A stretch of 64,000 nucleotides of DNA from Megascapheus bottae. Taxonomy: Eukaryota > Chordata > Mammalia > Rodentia > Geomyidae. The stretch is from positions 13,195,001-13,259,000 of the forward strand of contig JANJXV010000013.1 in the NCBI GenBank assembly GCA_024803745.1. Reading direction: 5' to 3'. Under the pieces are notes generated by a model. That model had not been told where the DNA came from. It saw only the letters and a list, made by a program, of their open reading frames with translations, and did not search any database. The position numbers and the translations under genes are program-made. The number at the start of each line of letters is the position of its first letter. The stretch's first letter is position 1. This document shows, in pieces, positions 43,344 to 54,931 of this stretch.

Positions 43344-43429
43344 ATGAAAAGCATATATTTTAAATGTCAGAGTTCTGAGTCTGCCACTTTCTAGCTCTCT
43401 GATCTTGAGAAGATTTTTTAAAAATCTTT

Positions 43430-43560
43430 TGAGCTAAAATTCATGTATCATAAAGTCTACCTCTATCCTTGTAAGATATAGGTAAGTGGTAACATATTTA
43501 CAGGCTTTTACAAATATCACCATTTAATTTTGTGGGTTTTTTTTTAAATCACTTCTAGAA
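43430..43560 (-). mobile_element. Possible old L1 3' UTR fragment
   Basis: AAAATTCATGTATCATAAAGTC followed by a TACAAATATCACCA arrangement resembles the 19725 fragment. Confidence 0.35.
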
Positions 43561-44190
43561 ACCTTGCACCTATTACCAGTCACTTAATTCTGCCTTCCCT
43601 TCCACCTAGCTCTAGGAAACCATGAATATCTCTCACCTGCCTGCCTGCCTCCCTCATTTCCTCTTTCCCTTCCTTCTTCCTTCTTCCTTCCTTCCTCCTC
43701 ATTAATGGATTTGTCCATGATAGACTTGGTTAAGTCTCTTTTATCAACCAAGTGGCTATAATAATACCTACCTAACTGGTGTGATAATTGAAGGAGAAAA
43801 AGTTTTAAAGGGCTTAGAATTGTGCCTGATACAGAAAACGTTGTTGTTATGGTTTTTATTACTTTATTCAATGTAATTGTGATCATTATTTTGTTTCATG
43901 TATAGCACCTAGCATTGGCTTGGGCATATGATAGGTACCCTCACCCAATTTCTATGACCCATGCTATGTGCCAGGTGTTGTTTAAGGGGGTTTTAAATAT
44001 GAATTAAAATTCTGTCCTTGTTCTCAAAGCTGTCCAAAATTTCATGGCAGAAGTAGATGTGTAAAAATGTATATAAATGTGCCGGAAGATGAATTAGTAT
44101 TCATCTGGTACTTTATATATAAAGGGAGAAGAATAATCGAGTTAGGAAATACTGGGTGATAGAGGAACAGGTAGGCTAATTCTCAGGCTA
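43560..44190. other. Unique intronic sequence with MIR-like trace
   Basis: A MIR-like stretch at 43770-43860; a pyrimidine-rich patch at 43637-43695. Confidence 0.4.
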
Positions 44191-44335
44191 ACCGCATAAG
44201 GTAGGAATTCTTAATTTACATCATAGTAAATGAGGACATTAAGACTCAGATATGGTGAATGACTTGCTCAGGATCTTGTTAAGATAAATAATTGGGTTGG
44301 GGTTAAAAGCAAATCTGACTAGAAGCAAAACCTTA
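44190..44335 (-). repeat. MIR
   Basis: GTAAATGAGGACATTAAGAC, TGACTTGCTCAGGATC and GGGTTGGGGTTAAAAGC. Confidence 0.5.
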
Positions 44336-44439
44336 TTTCCAATGTTTATAGAAACAATGTACTGGAATTTTTTTTGAAATTTGTAAATAAGTCCTACAAA
44401 GCTAAACCCCTGTTTCTGGCTTAAAAAAATCATCGGATT

Positions 44440-44915
44440 CATTACATATTATGACGTGGCTGTCTTGGAGCTGATTGCTTCCTTTAACTTCTCAGGCAAG
44501 TTTAGACCAAATTGTGGCCCCAGTTCTGGTGAGATGGGCTCTGCCCCACACTGGCTTTGTCCGTTGTTTCTGTGGCCAGACTTCTGACTGATACCTCTCC
44601 TTTTCTGGGTCACGAGGCTTCTTTGTGTGAAAAGGGACCTTGGGACCTGAATGGAGGGTTTGTGCAAAGCTTCCTGTAAATGAGAAGTGTCCCTGTCATG
44701 AGCCATGCTCTCCTGGCAGCAGATGGATTCGGATTCATCATCTGGCTTTAACTTTCCCACCCCCTTTTGAGTTTCCATTGGATCTAGTGGTCACAGAGCA
44801 GCTTCCATTGAATCCAGCAGCTTATTCTGGTTACATTAGGCACCCTCTTGGCTTGCCTCTTGAACAGGCTGGTACTGAAGTTATTTTCCACAGAATATCA
44901 AAGCTGAGGAGGCTC
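44440..44915. other. Unique GC-richer block
   Basis: Frames of 109 codons (minus, 44449-44778) and 93 codons (plus, 44640-44921) overlap; neither resembles a known family. Most simply non-coding. Confidence 0.35.
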
Positions 44916-45065
44916 TTATAAATCACTGACTTTAATCTCTGCTCACTTTACACAGGAAGAAAGTTGAGGCCTAGTAAGGTAAAGTACTAAATCAGATCCC
45001 ACCGATTCTGTGGCAGAGTTGAGATCAAGACCTAGATGCCGTGACTACAGGCTAGTTTTTCCCCT
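44915..45065 (-). repeat. MIR/L2-like
   Basis: CTTTACACAGGAAGAAAGTTG, GGTAAAGTACTAAATCAGATC and GGCAGAGTTGAGATCAAG. Confidence 0.45.
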
Positions 45066-46245
45066 ATCAGACTCTACAACGTTCTGTTTTCCTGTATCAG
45101 TTAATTTTTGAGAGGACAGAGGGCCATACCTTATGTACCCTTTTATCTCTCAGAGGACCTAAATTATTTGAGAGGCTTAGTAAGTTCTTGGGTTTTATTA
45201 AATGAGTGGTTATCAGGTTTTTTTTGGGGGGGGAATAAGCTGTCTAATAGAGCTAGATAGACATGGATAGGAATTTGGCTGGGAAATCATGGAGCCAAGC
45301 TTCTGACTTAGTCTCAATCCACTCCTCTTTTTGGTACACTATATTGGAATAGGTATGATTTTTGACAGGGGAGAAATTGTACCCACATGACAGGCTTCAG
45401 AGGCAGAGTGTTAGCTGCACTTGGAGAAAAGCAACTAGGTTGATGTGGTAGCCAAAATACATATTGGATTAAGTGAAAGAGGTGAGGGGAAGGCAGTTTG
45501 CCTGTGATTATGATAAGCTCCTTTCCCTCCCTGTTCTTAAAATGATAACAATGCTACGCTGAATAATCTCTGAAGACTCTTCTAGTGTTGATATCTAGAA
45601 CTGTGTATATGGAACAATAATGCAATAAGTTAATTATATCAATGACTGAATATATACTGGCTCATTCAACACATGCATCAGTGGTCTGACTTTTTGAGTT
45701 TGTTTCTTCTTTCCTTTTGTTATTCTCTATAGTTCTCATGTTCTATCTGTACCTCCTAATATCCTGTTGAGCAGATAGTAGACCCAAAAATACCACTGTG
45801 GTCTAGGAGTATTAGAAGAAAGTCTTCTAAAACTAAAACACAGCGAGCTGCTTGAATTTAAACTGGCCTTCCCTGGCAGTTACAGATGAACAGTTGCTGA
45901 TTGGACAGGAGAGAGGAAGAGCATGACAATTTTAATGCATTTTAGTGGGAAACCCCCAAGCCTCACCTTTCTTGGCAGTAGCAAATACATAGCTTGCATT
46001 TCATGACTGCTTCACTGTAGAATTTATGGTATATAGAAGGAAGCTAGGAATGCAAAAGATAAATAAAAGAAACTGTATTTAGAGAAAGGTTGTTTATGAC
46101 AACTGTCTTTGGATGTTTTTTCTTTTATTAGTTGGTTCCAGCGGTTTGGATATGGATAACAATAATGAAAATTCTAGATATTTTATAGCACTTTAAACTG
46201 CAAAGCTTTTCCTCTGACATAAAATATTGCATAAATAATGTGAAG
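45065..46245. other. Unique intronic sequence
   Basis: Repeat-free; 45840-46040 is the best candidate for constraint (CTTCCCTGGCAGTTACAGATG, CATTTCATGACTGCTTC). Confidence 0.4.
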
Positions 46246-46247
46246 AT

Positions 46248-46422
46248 GATGCTACATTTAAGTGAGTGCTTACCATGCCAGACACTATGCTTTACTAATA
46301 TTACTTCATTTAACTCTTATATCAGCTATAAAAGTGGTATCAACATTTTTAAAAGATGAAGACACAAAGGTACAAGGAGGTTAACTATATATGCACACCC
46401 AAGATTATACAGTTAATGGTAA

Positions 46423-46424
<2 letters not shown>
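46248..46424 (-). repeat. MIR
   Basis: GAGTGCTTACCATGCCAGACA, TTTAACTCTTATATCAG, AAAAGATGAAGACACAAAG and CCAAGATTATACAG. Confidence 0.6.

Positions 46425-46461
<37 letters not shown>
46425..46461. repeat. (TG)n microsatellite
   Basis: About 18 uninterrupted units. Confidence 0.95.
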
Positions 46462-46464
<3 letters not shown>

Positions 46465-46465
46465 A

Positions 46466-46582
46466 AGCTAGATCTTATTGTTTTGCCCAGGTTGATTTCA
46501 AACTCCTGGGCTCCAGGCGTTCTTCCTACCTTAGCCTCCCAAATAGCTGGAATTACCAGTGTGTGCCACTATATCTAGCTTG
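46466..46582 (-). mobile_element. 7SL/FLAM-like monomer
   Basis: TGTTTTGCCCAGGTTGATTTC, AAACTCCTGGGCTCCAGGCG and TAGCCTCCCAAATAGCTGG. This is closer to Alu/FLAM wording than the other B1-like units. It abuts a TG microsatellite. Confidence 0.6.
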
Positions 46583-46976
46583 ATTTCAGAGCTGTGATTT
46601 GAATTCCACAGTGCCTGGTTTCCCAGCCTCTGTGATCTCTATAGCACCAACAGATGTATTGGTGTCTTCTATGCTTACCCTGCTCTTAATGTTTTTTGAA
46701 ACAATTTGATATCTGAGTTGAAATACAGGGGCATTTCATTATTAAGATATAGCAAGCTATAGAGGGAGACCTTTAAAGACTTATCTAGTCTAGCTTCCAA
46801 CTCATAAGGGAACAGGGTCCTAGAAAGCTGAAGGACTTTTCTAGTGAATTGTGGAACAAGGCTAAAAATCCACTGCTTCAGTTAATGCTAATGATTTTTG
46901 GAGTAGATTGCTAGTATTTCCACAGGGATTTCATTAGCACAGGGAAAACATATAGGCACAGCAAAAGGTATTTTGA

Positions 46977-47208
46977 GCCGGGCATGGTGGCTTATGCCTG
47001 TAATAGCTACTCAGGAGGCTGAGATCTGATGATCAAGGTTCAAAGCCAGCCTAGGCACAAAAGGTCCTGAGACTCTTAGCTCCAATTAACCTCTAGAAAA
47101 CGGGAAGTGGGGCTTGGCTCAAGGGTAGGGTGGTAGCCTTGAGCTGAAGAGCTCAGGGACAGAGCCCAGGCTGAGTTCAAGCCCCATGACACCCCCCCCA
47201 TAAAAAAA
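46977..47208 (+). mobile_element. Family B SINE
   Basis: GCCGGGCATGGTGGCTTATG head. GTATTTTGA flanks it (46969 and 47209 region). Confidence 0.9.
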
Positions 47209-47209
47209 A

Positions 47210-47860
47210 GTATTTTGAATTTCTGACTACATCAGAATTGAAGTGAAGATATGGAATTTTTGTTTTATTTTTGTTCTCCTTGTTTCTGTAGATCTTGTGT
47301 ACTAAGGTTAGACTAGAACAAGTTCAGGAGGTTGAACTTAACTTTTGATCATAGTTTCCCCACAGTGAGAGCAGAGCAGAGCTTTCTTCCTCAAAGGCCT
47401 GGTTGGAAGCAATGGCCTTCATTTCTGATGTATAATTTAACTCTTGTTTCTGGTGTTAAAGGCTTGTTGGCTTTGATGAATGCCTGTTTTCTATGTGCAA
47501 CCTGTAGTTAACATGGAGGTCTTGGTAAAGAATTTAGCAAGCGGAGTGTATATGGAAGTATGCAGCTGGGCTAATGATCTGAGCCTTTAGCTCCTTTAGT
47601 TAGCCTATTAACCCAGACAGCTTGTGTAATCATTGTGAATCTATAATCTCACTATCAAAAGAAGCTTGTCTGAAAGGGCCTGTTGAGTTTGTTTCACTCC
47701 AAGAAGTAGATATCAAACAGGGTCCTATATTGGAGAAAAGATTGTAGTAAGACAGTCCTGGATTCTGACCTTAGACAGTTTTTTTAGTTTTCCCAGTGGT
47801 ATTAATAGAAGGTGGTTCACATGGGATTATGTTTCCCCCCACCCCAGATATGTGTAGCTT
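47210..47860. other. Candidate conserved non-coding element
   Basis: Repeat-free; includes GGCTAATGATCTGAGCC and GTGTAATCATTGTGAATC. Confidence 0.38.
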
Positions 47861-48010
47861 GTTCCCTTTCTTTCAGGTCTTTTCTAAGATAGCATCTTCT
47901 CAGTAAGGCTTTGACAGGCCTCTTAAAAATAACTATTATTTGAGTCTTTTCTTCTTTATTGTCTTCTCATACCACTAATTGTTCATTCTTTTTGCTATTT
48001 ACCAGTTGTG
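47860..48010 (+). mobile_element. L2-like fragment
   Basis: Sequence of the type AAGGCTTTGACAGGCCTCTT followed by AATTGTTCATTCTTTTTGC, similar to the L2 3' end. Confidence 0.4.
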
Positions 48011-48029
48011 CTCATAATAACAAAATAAG

Positions 48030-48150
48030 CCATTAATGTCATCAGTTCTTACATTTTGGGCACTATTCTCTATACTGTGTGTCTTACCTCCTGGTTACAG
48101 AAACTGTTGGATGATACTATCATTACTTGCCTTTTACAAAGAAATCAAGA
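48030..48150 (-). repeat. MIR-like
   Basis: TTTGGGCACTATTCTCTATAC followed by GATACTATCATTACTTGCC and TTACAAAGAAATCAAGAC. Confidence 0.4.
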
Positions 48151-48284
48151 CATAGTATTGGTCTATTTTGCATTACCACAGTGAAAAGCCTGAGGCTGGC
48201 TGACTTTATAAAGAAAAGAGGTTTGATGGTAATCATTGGAGCCATAGTCTGAGCCTAAGCTGTTGGCTCTAGAGTCTTTGCTCT

Positions 48285-48420
48285 TCATCTCTGTACTATT
48301 CTGACTCATTAAAACTTTAGCTTCTGAAGGCAAGGATGTTTGTTTTGATCATTGGTCTTAATAATGAGAATAGTACTTTCTTGGTACATAATAAGTAATA
48401 AGTGAATGAATGCATATAGA
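48285..48420 (+). mobile_element. L2 3' terminus
   Basis: AAAACTTTAGCTTCTGAAGGC, AAGGATGTTTG, and GTACATAATAAGTAATAAGTG with TGAATG at the end match the L2 terminal pattern. Confidence 0.5.
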
Positions 48421-48839
48421 AATATGTGAGAAAAAATTACATGTAGGTGGCGGTTGTTGTTAACGGTACCATCTTTTTCTTCAGGGACCTATTTCATTAG
48501 TCTTCTGCTGTTCAATATTGTAGCCAGCGCTACATTTCACATGCTCCGTAGCTCCATGCTGCTAATGCTGTTATAATGGATAGCACAGATATATATTAAA
48601 AAAAATCCATCATCATAGAAAGTTCTGTCAGACAGGACTTCTTTAGTACCTCCTGGAGTTTTGGGAGGGCAGACAGGTGTAGGGTATAAAGCATACCAAG
48701 TGAGAGAATGGATAACTAGAGATGGGCCATGAATAGCTTTGGATGCCAAAATAGTCTGCACAGTATTTTGAATCCAGGAGTTTCTGAATTATCAGGAATG
48801 TCTTGAGAGTTTGTTTAACGTTCTAATTACACATTTGGA

Positions 48840-48945
48840 TGTGATGATGGAGACCAGTAATCCCAGCACTGGGGAAAATTGAGCAAGTAGGGTCAAGAGT
48901 TTGAGAATAGCCTGAGTTACCTTGTTTGACCATGTCTGAACCTTT
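48840..48945 (+). mobile_element. B1-like monomer
   Basis: CAGTAATCCCAGCACTGGGG and GAGTTTGAGAATAGCCTGAG. Confidence 0.5.
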
Positions 48946-49029
48946 TTCCTACAACAGAAAAACCCAAACATACACACCAAAAACAAAACTCCCCTGCATA
49001 CACACACAAAAACACCTGATTCTCAGATT

Positions 49030-49227
49030 TAGTTTTTTGTTTTGGCCCGTCCTGGGCCTTGAACTCAGGGCCTTGGCACTGTCCTTGGGCTTTCTCAAGG
49101 CTATCACTTGAGTCACACACAGGACCACTTCCAGCCTTTTCTGTGTATGTGGTTCCAAGGAATCAAACCCAGGACTTCATGCATGCTAGGTGAGCACTCT
49201 ACCATTAGGCTATTTTTCCGGCCCCTA
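49030..49227 (-). mobile_element. Family A SINE
   Basis: GGCCCGTCCTGGGCCTTGAAC through TTTTTCCGGCCCC. Confidence 0.85.
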
Positions 49228-49239
49228 GTAACTATATTT

Positions 49240-49320
49240 TTAAACTTTCAGATGGCAGCACTGACCTTTGAACTCAGGGCCTTAAGCTTGCTAGACAAGT
49301 GCTTTACATCCAGAGCCATG
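49240..49320 (-). mobile_element. ID-like monomer
   Basis: GACCTTTGAACTCAGGGCC, GCTTGCTAGACAAGTGC. Confidence 0.5.
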
Positions 49321-49344
49321 GACTTCTAGACCTTTTTGTGTTTA

Positions 49345-49655
49345 GCTTTTTTTTCAGATGACTTGCCTTTTTACCTGGGACTGACCTTGGACCTGATCCT
49401 CGTATCAGTGCTTACTATATAGCTAGGATTCCAGGAATGAATCGCCATACCTTGCTTGAGTTTTTGCTAATTTCTTTTCTTTTTGCTTTGGCTACTCTCT
49501 AACCTTACTCCACCTGATTTTTACCTCCCAAGTAGCTGGAACCCAGCTTAAGACACTATACCCAGCCTTGTTTTTTTTTTTTGAGACAGGGTCTCGGTAG
49601 CTAGTCTAGACTGGCTTAAATCTCTGGGATTACAGCGGTGTCCCTGAACCTGGAT
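49345..49655 (-). mobile_element. Cluster of decayed 7SL-type fragments
   Basis: Three consecutive antisense fragments: 49349-49456 (family B 5' half), 49480-49567 (CCTCCCAAGTAGCTGGAACC) and 49568-49655 (TTTGAGACAGGGTCTCGGTAG). Confidence 0.5.
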
Positions 49656-49669
49656 CTATGTTTTTAATT

Positions 49670-49920
49670 TTTTATTGAAATTCCATGCTATTTTCATAGT
49701 GTCAGTAACATTTTTCTTTCCGACCAACTGCAGGGGGAATTCTAGTTTTCTGTATCCTCACCAAAGTTTGTTATTTTCTGATTTTTCAGTACTGACCATC
49801 TTAATGAAATGGTTATAGTGTGTTATAGTGTAGTTTTGACTTGCATTTTCCTGTAGTTTGATATCAGTCATCTTTTCATGTACTTGTTAGTTGTTTCTGT
49901 AACTTTTTTTTTGTGAAATG
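49670..49920 (-). mobile_element. Old L1 ORF2-end fragment
   Basis: Antisense pattern: TCCTCACCAAAGTTTGTTAT, then GACTTGCATTTTCCTG, then CATCTTTTCATGTACTTG. Confidence 0.55.
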
Positions 49921-49976
49921 CCTTTATCTATTTACAAATTAGTCTATTTATAAAACTCTGTTTCAAATGAGTACCC

Positions 49977-50070
49977 AGATTGCTGGGGGCATGGTTCAAG
50001 TGGTAGAACATCACTCTAGCTCATTTGATGCCAAGAGTTCAAATCCCAGCACCATCAAAAAACTTAAAAG
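49977..50070 (+). mobile_element. ID-like monomer
   Basis: GGCATGGTTCAAGTGGTAG, GAGTTCAAATCCCAGCACC. Confidence 0.6.
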
Positions 50071-50391
50071 AATTGTGTGCCCCAGCTACTCACTGCTGAG
50101 CAAGCTGGTGAGAGTGCACAGCAGGGATGGATAGTAAGGAGTAGGGGTTTACTGTTCTCTGCTGGCTTCATGGCCCCACTCACTCTCTACCTGGACTTTT
50201 TGGTGGTTATTTCAATAAAATGAAGTATCTCATTAGACACATTTTCCTGGGGAGTCTTCCATTTCCTGACCCTTCACCTTATCATATTTTTTTTCTTTCT
50301 ACCATGTGCATTCTTTGTATCTGTTTTGCTGAGCAGAAAACCTGCTCTGTTTTTCAAGACATGTCTCACAGTATAACCTGGGCTGATCTTT

Positions 50392-50625
50392 TTTGTTGTT
50401 GGTGGTGATGGCCATTGGGCTTGAACTCAGGGCCTGGGCAGTGTTCTTGAGCTCTTTTTGCCCAAGGATAGTGGTCTACCACTTTGAGCCATAGGGCTAC
50501 TTCAGGTTTTCTGGTGATTAGTTGGAGATAAGAGTATCACACAGACTGTTCTGCTCCATCGGGCTTTGAACTGCAATCCTCAGATCTCAGTCTTCTCAGT
50601 AGCTAGGATTACAGCTGTGATTCAG
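50392..50625 (-). mobile_element. Family B SINE
   Basis: GCCATTGGGCTTGAACTCAGG through ATTACAGCTGTGATTC. Confidence 0.8.
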
Positions 50626-51382
50626 TCTCCTGAATGCTGCAGGTTCTGCCCATCTTTTTTTTTTCTCCTATTCTTTAGTATCACGACAATAAAATTATTC
50701 TTGCCCTACTGCCCAGTTCTATAGGATTTGCATCAAATAACAGTCCTGCCAGATTTTTATTTTTTTTCTAAGCCATTCTTTTGATCAATCCTGATTCTTT
50801 CTTTTATTTAGCCATCTTTTTTGCCTCTGAAAAATAAGAGTGTACATTCTGGCCACCATTTTAATATAGCATTTTATATAATAACAGGTGTGGTGTAGGG
50901 GACAAGAACAGGGAATCCAAGTTCATATTCCTGGTCTGTCACTTAAGAGGGCACACATCCTTGAACATGTTGTATAAGGTTGGTGAAAGTTCAGTTTTTC
51001 TTCCTAAAAACAGAACAACTCAAGTAATTATTCATTTCAGCTTAGCAAATGTTTATTGGAATCTTCTCTGTGCTAGGTGGATTCAAAGGCTACAAAATGA
51101 AAGGACAAACTCAGTTTATTGGGAAGAATTGTTCGATCTGAACATGAAATAGAAGCCTCTTGCCAGGCATCCATTGATTATGAGTAGTTTATAACTTAAG
51201 ACTAACATGGTCATGGATGACCAGGTATTCAGCCTGCTTCCTAACCTGACAGAAGGTAGGTGGGATGAGACCATCCTACCTTCTGTTGAGCTCTTCCCCT
51301 CTCTATGGGCCATTTTCACCTTACATTAGCCTCTGTCCTCCCTTTTCTCCCAGATGTTTACTGAGGGAGGGGAGCGGAGTAG
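50625..51382. other. Unique intronic sequence
   Basis: Single-copy DNA with a weak MIR trace near 50905-50960. Confidence 0.4.
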
Positions 51383-51387
51383 CGCGC

Positions 51388-51428
<41 letters not shown>

Positions 51429-51456
51429 CGCGCGTGCGCGCGTGTATGTGCGTGCA
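51382..51456. repeat. (GC)n-(TG)n-(GC)n alternating purine-pyrimidine tract
   Basis: GCGCGCGCG, then about 22 TG units, then TGCGTGCGCGCGTGCGCGCG. Confidence 0.95.
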
Positions 51457-51779
51457 GGCATTTGTATGCTTTCTCAACAGCTTGTCCCTGAAGGCTAAGG
51501 ACTATAATGAGTAAATGAAATAATGTCAAAGAGGTCAATTGGGATTAACATCTGACATAAAGCAGTGACTAATGGGAGATTTCATTATCCATGATCTGTG
51601 TGTCATCTGGGTCACGGAACAAAGGAATGGCTCAAGTTATCATGTTCTGGGCACTCTTCTAGCTCAAGGGATAAACAACGAACACATCACATGAAAATTC
51701 CTGTTATTACAGTTTACATTTATTGGGAACACACACAATTAACAAGATTTAAAAAATGTACTATGATAATTAAATGGGA

Positions 51780-52385
51780 AAGAACGGTAACTGAGGAAAT
51801 AAGGCCTATAAAGTTTGAGTGAAGATTTGAACTGAGCCAAGGAAAATCTTGTTGAAAAAAGTTACTTGTATTAAAACTGAGGTGAAAGTAGGAGAGTGAA
51901 TGAAAGAAGAACAGTCCAGGCAAGAGGGACAGAGTAGGTGCCAGAGCCCAGAGGCCAGGGCTGGTCAGGTTCAGGGAAAGGCAGGAAGGCAGGATGGTTA
52001 AAGCTGGAGTGATTGAGCTGGAGGAGATGATTTTGGTGGTGCCCTAGATACTTGTAAAAACTTGAGTTTTCCTTAAGTGAGGTAGAGGGAGTCATTAAGA
52101 ATATTGATCAGAGCAGTGACTTGATCAGACTTTTTTTTTCCCATTCCTGGGACTGGAACTCAGGGCCTGTACACTGACCTTCTTTTGCTCAAGGCTAGCG
52201 CTCTACCACTTGAGCCACAGTGCCACTTCTGGCTTTTTCTGTTTATATAGTATGGAGGAATGGAACCCAGACTTTCATGCATGCTAGGCAAGCATTCTAC
52301 CCCTAAGCCACATTCCCAGCCCCTGTCTTAATGTTTTGATAGAACCATTGTGATTGCTGTGTGGAAAATCCCACAGAAGTAAGTG
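51780..52385 (-). mobile_element. L2 fragment split by a family A SINE
   Basis: The + strand shows antisense L2: GTCCAGGCAAGAGGGACAGAG, GCCAGAGCCCAGAGGC, GAGCAGTGACTTGATCAGA. It resumes after the SINE at 52323 with TGATTGCTGTGTGGA. Confidence 0.6.
52128..52322 (-). mobile_element. Family A SINE inside an L2
   Basis: CCATTCCTGGGACTGGAAC through CTAAGCCACATTCCCAGCCC. Confidence 0.87.
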
Positions 52386-52580
52386 TAAAAACAAGAAAAT
52401 GAGTTTGGAAAATTTGCATTAATCTTCATGAGAGTTTTTGGTGGTTTAGATTAAAATGGTAGAAAAGAATGAGAATATATTTAATTCTGGATATATTTTA
52501 GAAGTAGAGCTGAAAAATAAAAAAAATTACTCATTGGCTTGGTGTTAAGAATAAGAAATAAAGAATAACACTAAGTCTGA

Positions 52581-52868
52581 TACCAGGTGCTGGTAGCTCA
52601 TGCCTTTGAACCCTACCTGGGAGCAGGAAGATCAGTACCAGGCTCTAGTGGCTCATACTTATTACTAGCGATTTAGGAGACTGGTATCTGAGGGTCCAAG
52701 TTTGAAGCCATCCCAGGCAGGAAAGTCCATGAGACTCTTATCTCCAATTAACCCCCAAAAGCTAAAAGTGGAGCTATGGGCTTAAATGGTAGACATCAGC
52801 TTTGACTGGAAAAAGTTAAGATAAAATGCCAGGCACTGCAAGTTCAAGCCCCTGTGTTAGAACAAAAC
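52581..52868 (+). mobile_element. Two family B heads in tandem, one complete element
   Basis: 52581-52633 is a truncated head (GGTGCTGGTAGCTCATGCC). 52634-52868 is a second, complete element. Confidence 0.72.
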
Positions 52869-52889
52869 AGGTGTCTCATAGTTGGAGTC

Positions 52890-53226
52890 TAGCCCAAGCA
52901 GAAGGGCTGGAAGAGCCTTTCTTAAGCCATAACTTGGCACAGTGGCATACTCCTGTCATCCTAATCTTTATGGAAGGCTGAGATTGGAAAGATTGTGGTT
53001 ATAGGTTATCATAGGTAGGCAAATCCACTAGAATCTATTTCAGTAGAGAGAAGCTAAGTGCTCTGGTGTGTACCTGCAGTCCCAGCAACAACAAAAGCCT
53101 ACGCTATGTGGATGGTGGCTCAGATGAATGTTGGAGAGAGAAGTGGGACTCTCAAAAATAACCAGCAAAAAACCAGGACTCAGCCTAGCAAGTGTGAGCC
53201 CTGAGATCTAAACTCCAGTACTGCCA
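52890..53226 (+). mobile_element. Decayed B1-like unit and B1-ID composite
   Basis: GCACAGTGGCATACTCCTGTC, GGCTGAGATTGG; then GTACCTGCAGTCCCAGC and an ID-like tail AGTGTGAGCCCTGAGATC, ending in a CA microsatellite. Confidence 0.45.
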
Positions 53227-53259
<33 letters not shown>

Positions 53260-53261
53260 CA
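53227..53261. repeat. (CA)n microsatellite
   Basis: About 16 units with one CG. Confidence 0.93.
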
Positions 53262-53390
53262 AGATGCTGAAATCCCAAATTCTCTGAAAATATAAGTAGA
53301 ATTGTTGTCTAGGCCAGCACAGACACAAAACAAAAGAACATGCAAGATCCTATCTTAAAAATAACAGAAGGAAAAGAAAAGAAAAGAAAA

Positions 53391-53452
53391 ATGGGTTATG
53401 GCTCAAGTGGTGAGGGCTAAATTATACCTTAGTCCAAAAAAAAAAAAAAAAA
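53391..53452 (+). mobile_element. ID-like 3' monomer fragment
   Basis: GGGTTATGGCTCAAGTGGTG and an A18 tail. Confidence 0.45.
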
Positions 53453-53756
53453 GCAATTCATTGAACTTGAAAAGTTATTTCAGGAGTGTGAGAGGAGATA
53501 CATGTAAAAATAGGGTAGTTATGAGATTAGATAAGGTAGCTTTGAGAATGCAGAAAGGTAGATAAAAGAAGTCCAAAACTTGAACCTGGGTCATTGCAAG
53601 GTTGAGAAATTGAGAACAGCTGTCACAACAATGGGAGAGGGAGCCCACAAATACTTCAAAACTCAGGTATGAGTGTAGTATCTGCAAGCCAAGTAAAGGA
53701 AGTATTAAAAGAGGAGAAAGAATTTTTTAAAAAAGAGAATAGTCTAAAATTATAGA

Positions 53757-54415
53757 AACAGTCCAGATGCCCTACACTAGCTGAGTAGATCCAAAAAAAA
53801 TGTGGTACTTATACTCAGTGGAATTTTACACAGTGATTAGAAAGACTAATATAATGTCATTTGCAGGGAAATGGATGGACCTAGAACAAATCATGATAGT
53901 GAGGTAAGCCAAGCTCAGAGAGAAAAACAGCACATGTTTTCTCGCATATGTGGAAGCTAGATCTGAAATATTCTAGAACATAACTTATTCAGGACTCTAG
54001 GCATTCATACACAAACAGTAAGATCAAAGGAGAAACCCAAAGGTATGAAGCCTCTGAACATTCAAAATACTATTTAGGAAATGAATTCCAGGAAATGGAA
54101 AAATGTTTTTGTTGTTTTTAGGGGTTTCTTTTTTGTTTTTGTTTTTCTGGTTCTGTTTTCTGTCTTTTGAGGGGGTGAAAGGAATCTAGAAATAGAGGGA
54201 GGGAGGAAGAATGAACAAATACACTTATGGTACTCGGTAGACACTATGTGAAAAAGGAATTATGCAACTTGTAGGCAGGTTACAGGAAGGGTAACTGGTG
54301 GAAAGTGAAGTAAGTGGTGACATAGTCCAAAAAGAAATACACTTATTACCTGACTTATGAAATGGTAACCCCTCTGTATAACATCTTAATAAATATAAAA
54401 TTGCATTAAAAGAAA
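53757..54415 (+). mobile_element. L1 3' end (ORF2 tail plus 3' UTR)
   Basis: CCAGATGCCCTACACTAGC, AATGTGGTACTTATACTCAG, ATGGATGGACCTAGAACA and CATATGTGGAAGC are the hallmark ORF2-end motifs. The 3' UTR ends with GTAACCCCTCTGTATAACAT and an A-rich tail. Confidence 0.78.
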
Positions 54416-54588
54416 GAATGGGCTAGAGGTCACTGTGCCATTGAAGAAATCTGTAAAGACATTTAAAAATTTCTAAAATAAAAGGAAAATATAAAATACA
54501 ACTTACCCAAGACTTTTTACTACAGCCAAAACAATTCTTAGGGGGATATTTGTAAGTATAAGTGCCTACATTTAAAAATCAGATTTAA

Positions 54589-54728
54589 GGGTAGGGAGTT
54601 TGGCCTAGTGGTAGAGTGCTTGACTAGCACGAAGACCTGGGTTCAATTCCTCGGTACCACATACATAGGAAAACCCAAGGACAGTGCTCAGGCCTTGAGC
54701 TCAAGCCCAGGACTGGCAAAAAAAAAAA
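54589..54728 (+). mobile_element. Family A SINE with internal deletion
   Basis: TSD AAAAATCAGATTTAA at 54574-54588 and 54729-54743. About 50 bp covering the first half of the second monomer is missing; both ends are intact. Confidence 0.93.
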
Positions 54729-54931
54729 AAAAATCAGATTTAATCTAATAATCTAAGTAGCAAATAATCTAAAAATCTAATAATGCACCTCAAGATCTTA
54801 GAAAAATAAGAACAAGCTAGATCCAAAATTAATAGTAGTTCCATTGCAATCTGCTTACACTGCCCATCAGATGAATGGAGAAAGCAAACATGGTAGATAT
54901 ACACCGACAAGTATTTCATGTTATTTATTTA

